A DNA stretch of 21,194 bases from Lachnospiraceae bacterium. GTDB lineage: Bacteria > Bacillota > Clostridia > Lachnospirales > Lachnospiraceae. The DNA is taken from assembly GCA_900751785.1 (NCBI GenBank), contig CAADSM010000019.1, positions 1 to 21,194 on the forward strand, written 5' to 3'. The translations under genes were made by a program, and so were the position numbers. This document shows positions 20,201-21,194 of the stretch, piece by piece. Each line of letters opens with the position of its first letter. Within the stretch, counting starts at the first letter, position 1. The notes under the pieces were generated by a model. The model searched no databases. It was not told the DNA's origin and saw only the letters and a list, made by a program, of their open reading frames with translations.

Positions 20201-21014
20201 TGCCACCGCGAAGCTGATGAAGGCGATCCAGGCGCTGGATATGAAAGCGGGAGATAAGACAGACCTTCAGATGGCAGTTGAGCTGGCCGATATGATCGAC
20301 CTGAGCAAATACGTGGAAGCAGGACAGAAGGAATTTACGGATGCGTTTGCAGCGGCAAAAGACGTGCTTGCGGATGGCGATGCAATGCAGGCGGATATTG
20401 ACTCCGCATGGAGCGCTCTTGTGGACGCCCTTGACAACCTGAGACTGAAAGCGAATAAAGATGCGCTGGAAGATCTCCTGGATGAAGTCAGCGGATTAGA
20501 TCTGAGCCAGTATACTGAGGAGTCGGCGGCAGTGTTCGAGCAGGCGCTGATGAGAGCAAATGAGGTCATGGCTGATGAGACGCTGTCCGTGGAAGACCAG
20601 GCGGCAGTAGATGAAGCGGTTCAGGCACTGCAGAGCGCGAAGGACGGTCTTGTGTTGAAGTCGGATGACACCGGCGACGGCGACCAGAATACTGGCGATG
20701 GCGATCAGAATACTGGCGACGGCGACCAGAATACCGGCGATAGCGATCAGAATACCGGCAACGGCGACCAGAATACCGGCGACGGCAGTCAGAATAACGG
20801 TGGAAGCCAGGATACCGGTAACGGCGGAAAAGATACTGGAAGTCCGGCTGACGGACAGAACGGCAAAGCTCCGGCCGACGGTGCGGTACAGAAAACTGAA
20901 AGCGGCAGAAAAGCTGTGAAGACCGGAGATACGGCGGCAGCAGGAATGCTTCTGGCAGTGCTTCTGATTTCGGGCGTTACGGCGGTGACAGTGCTGAAAA
21001 AGAAAAGAGCATAA
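14220..21014 (+). CDS. Protein D: giant multimodular surface glycosidase-like protein with NPCBM modules
   Basis: Predicted wall-attached protein of 2264 residues with a GTG start. Approximate layout: signal 1-32; (alpha/alpha)6-type catalytic region 60-885, interrupted at about 275-545 by a beta-rich insertion; four NPCBM-like modules (896-1043, 1055-1190, 1286-1454, 1616-1770); an atrophied Ig-like module 1192-1284; two Big_4-like modules 1462-1612; two InlB B-repeat-like modules 1777-1935; FIVAR cassette 1939-2147; Asp/Gly/Gln/Asn repeat linker; KTGD 2234-2237, hydrophobic segment, KKKRA. It is homologous to A and C at R145-D146 (CARDVAH), AGDTAGTQYQ, GHENSFFMP with E649, TYPEI, and FDLTHVGTAQS. 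It lacks the YNERGG(E/Q)P..EAGD segment of A and C: the place reads TTAGD, so up to two glutamates are lost. Substrate and mechanism may differ, or catalysis may be lost. NPCBM modules are known to bind galactose/GlcNAc-type glycans. Confidence 0.88.
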   Translation: MKKRQRRRGRKILCGVLAGVTVSSMAAVPGLASTDWPDMGPANALTEDYMGLHRSVRDSNIRPDDILTLDSDNDLLKRAFSRSVDYAYDELVVGPKQFPLDEQNEQRISKHYNGEGYYTSTAIPAIWGTYHGLPGQSYRECFCARDVAHTSEAGALLALNEENYQMLSRFAEESADLYWRDVFHSEDGGWSTKSANQKWWTLWSFDFYGDAYYMDAGFQELPAPFEVMDKIWTQYRWTGDERWIDDTMINYGMQLHSYDKFMKNHDLDGDGLADNGKNGSILPTLYEFEASGYLQESDVDWEKMDEPTGDPSYPYESTLVIKPDFFMNHSFYELPLTMKLIGKSGNTDVEQGENAYIVRIRNKEYDAEKPAVLKTFEQMSSRNNYADIHDVEIPVYIPEGVTFEVYNSAEKMNEEYYTVSDNGDGTKTITVKEDFFRHEYADNGIYRTNTGIVVRFSDGSSGMAIIKLDDSNVNGDLNVVSIKKNGTDVTDSLEFDPSINTTYLDYDAAELADTVYTLTIRHSDPVTPKKEQAGSLQEYCRIASDLTRVTTAGDTAGTQYQALLAMAGMIRARIAAGDTTFQPFHLEKGVKVNEGEPITLTEEMAQEYEDRAAGIRDIIESEWRDESAPQIYARAVNKLGEKDMGWGHENSFFMPMKELLNPGEDTIKYLNFIQKNALLEDQLNEEAITYLPESFYTHGQNVAGWQWTKVGLDRLDPGKKTETEILRTYPEIALTNISNVVNLMMGVEPYAADNEVTTLPRLTDEVGWVTVNNIPLGQEGREALNNDGRDSDGNGRPTGYGKPMVNNSFDLTHVGTAQSTLTNTGDETITWNAEFYGTYDKLYKTVDGEVTELTEGIYHKDTAPASTYCTIKVEPGETITVGTQKDPNGAKPNTDGMIYLSDQEAAFEDYPDDKPVQKDQTIGGTALYNYTFTEHYDKGLGVKPNTTIRYYLPEGTEAFKAVPTITDFVRGQDPQETAAEITFRVYLDGELKQTVTLNNEKPTGDELDIAIDGQSVLDLVAVSENQNIQESAAWLDARILVEGQDEIPSDLPDNKLYLTSMQAVDESGEVSADQSTQNAAALEIDGHAFGRGIGSNGSSEVTYELSGLYEKLDAVIGIQDGNSGSAVFKVYLDDSQTPMFEHTADADSGEEKVSIDLSVDGKRADRIRIVTEGDTHSVWGDMILTIGDDVDLTDPAIIAKRIASAEDIGLGQKEYNLPEIPVKNADDYTIEIASSSEEAVLALDGTITLDDNEHDIAVSFRITEKEGQKRSAVTREFVIYAPGKDKISLTKLKWTDSVSENAPVTINEDIKGNILKLDDTEYSRGIGMPAAPASQITYELEDGLYKRFTATVGAAQNSSVNDNDLFRVFVYAVDQNGKRTELYASPVFVKGPVDQNNHLNCDLCKAEIEKYGLAAQDTVDVDIPSGYRQLVIRTERIGDSFWGSCAIADPYFYLNSPYEGKEIESFEPVSVQTVKGVKPVLPDMVKAIYKDMDVPRNIRVTWDEIDESLYQEVGQFTVSGTVEGSDKRPECLVEVKDKIILTAENASVVTTIGNAPVMPETVRVQYNDNSSGEEKVTWDPMDESNWAQAGKFTVMGTVDGTDIRVGCIVRVDDPNKVIVADMEPESETAMESVQRGTFRINGKDYENSIFAHADSELIYVLDGQYTRFTTTVGIKTEGDNPNVIFRGYGIDENGEETLLYDTNPVTRVADPSKPPQTTDENGYYYVGGNVSYDVDVDVTGFQKLKLVADVVGNPNTDHATYGTPILYKEGSEFGKNFHTITVTADEGGAIWPNGRVVVPDGESKEFIITPNPANPVLPEVKEMAINEFKLDETEQTVTDNRFVLENVDQDHTISVNFRDASEVPDVKYNVQVVNGSGSGEWAAGSTVSITADAAPEGQVFDCWVSDDGVEFADAQAASTTFVMPEKDVTVTATYKESQVSKKTLEYFLNSAKEHLANGDVDDAVESVQKLFEEAIAEGEAVMAKEDATREEIMNATAKLMKAIQALDMKAGDKTDLQMAVELADMIDLSKYVEAGQKEFTDAFAAAKDVLADGDAMQADIDSAWSALVDALDNLRLKANKDALEDLLDEVSGLDLSQYTEESAAVFEQALMRANEVMADETLSVEDQAAVDEAVQALQSAKDGLVLKSDDTGDGDQNTGDGDQNTGDGDQNTGDSDQNTGNGDQNTGDGSQNNGGSQDTGNGGKDTGSPADGQNGKAPADGAVQKTESGRKAVKTGDTAAAGMLLAVLLISGVTAVTVLKKKRA
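20034..20660 (+). repeat. FIVAR cassette, copy 4 (209 codons)
   Basis: Same 627-nt unit, beginning VSKKTLEYFLNS, fused here to InlB-like repeats instead of a catalytic beta domain. The junction lies at the same residue as in the other proteins. Confidence 0.8.
20673..20798 (+). repeat. Six tandem 21-nt repeats in the wall-linker of protein D
   Basis: Six consecutive 21-base units of the type GGCGACGGCGACCAGAATAC(T/C) encode a GDGDQNT heptad. Copies 1 to 3 are nearly identical; copies 4 to 6 carry changes (S for G, N for D, then N for T). The reading frame is kept throughout, so copy number can vary without breaking the gene. Confidence 0.9.
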
Positions 21015-21056
21015 ATATAAAAACCGCGGTCAGACAGAGGTATAGAACTGATCAAT

Positions 21057-21090
21057 AAAAGGGCGCAGCAGTATATTGCTACGTCCTTTT
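21057..21090 (+). terminator. Terminator after gene D
   Basis: AAAAGGGCGCAGCA (21057-21070) pairs with TGCTACGTCCTTTT (21077-21090), loop GTATAT, with one mismatch and one G-T pair. A-rich and T-rich arms suggest it may act in both directions. It does not resemble the other three terminators. Confidence 0.7.
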
Positions 21091-21099
21091 GTGATGGTA

Positions 21100-21122
21100 G
21101 TGTCAAATGAGTTATGAAAAAA
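21100..21122 (-). repeat. Inverted-repeat copy 2 (pairs with 40-62)
   Basis: Bases 21110-21122 are the exact reverse complement of 40-52. The sequence starting GTGTCAAATGAGTTATG has the look of an insertion-sequence end, but this is from general impression and no transposase is visible before the window stops. Confidence 0.35.
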
Positions 21123-21124
21123 TG

Positions 21125-21143
21125 GAGCCTAAGAAATAGGCTC
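21125..21143 (+). other. Short perfect hairpin at the right edge
   Basis: GAGCCTA (21125-21131) and TAGGCTC (21137-21143) form a 7-bp stem with loop AGAAA, just beyond the inverted repeat. No T-run follows, so it is not a typical terminator. It may be part of a mobile-element end or a structured leader of the next element. No gene is visible from here to the end. Confidence 0.4.
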
Positions 21144-21194
21144 AGATTGAACCTTGAAAATCACAGATATGATGTTTGATGGCAGCTTACGCCA

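Noticed and set aside
20673..20798. CRISPR-like array
   Set aside because: The repeats are directly adjacent 21-base units without spacers, in frame inside the linker of protein D.

Overview
The window carries four very large, same-strand genes and nothing else of substance. Each encodes a secreted surface protein of 1390 to 2264 residues. Each begins with a Sec-type signal peptide and ends in the same way: a 209-residue helical FIVAR-type cassette, a low-complexity Gly/Asn/Gln/Ser/Asp linker, a KTGD sorting-type motif, a hydrophobic segment and a basic tail. These features suggest a Gram-positive member of the Clostridia, most likely a gut Lachnospiraceae such as a Ruminococcus torques-like mucosal bacterium. 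The organism assignment is inference from protein style; no rRNA, tRNA or housekeeping gene is present to confirm it.

Layout. 1-92: short AT-rich upstream region. 93-4316: protein A, with carbohydrate-binding-like beta modules and an (alpha/alpha)6-type catalytic domain of a family I cannot name. 4317-4630: terminator, direct repeat, leader. 4631-9565: protein B, a GH101-like (endo-alpha-N-acetylgalactosaminidase-like) TIM-barrel enzyme. 9566-9764: terminator, conserved upstream motif and leader. 9765-13937: protein C, a close paralogue of A. 13938-14219: terminator, the same upstream motif, and an AT-rich leader. 14220-21014: protein D, a divergent relative of A and C whose barrel is interrupted by a large beta-rich insertion, followed by four NPCBM-like modules, Ig-like modules and InlB-type repeats. 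21015-21194: terminator, an inverted-repeat copy and a small hairpin.

How it may work together. Protein B resembles enzymes that act on O-glycosylated mucin-type glycoproteins. A, C and D look like glycosidases of the six-hairpin superfamily with different binding modules. All four are probably attached to the wall through the same kind of C-terminus. The simplest reading is a cell-surface array for host glycan attack. The three (alpha/alpha)6 enzymes are the most likely place for undescribed activity. Each gene has its own terminator, and two share a strongly conserved upstream motif, so this looks like a set of co-regulated single genes rather than one operon. The first three terminators resemble each other and the C-terminal cassettes are nearly identical. 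This points to tandem duplication, domain shuffling and gene conversion. No transporter, sugar-catabolic enzyme, regulator or sortase lies in the window.
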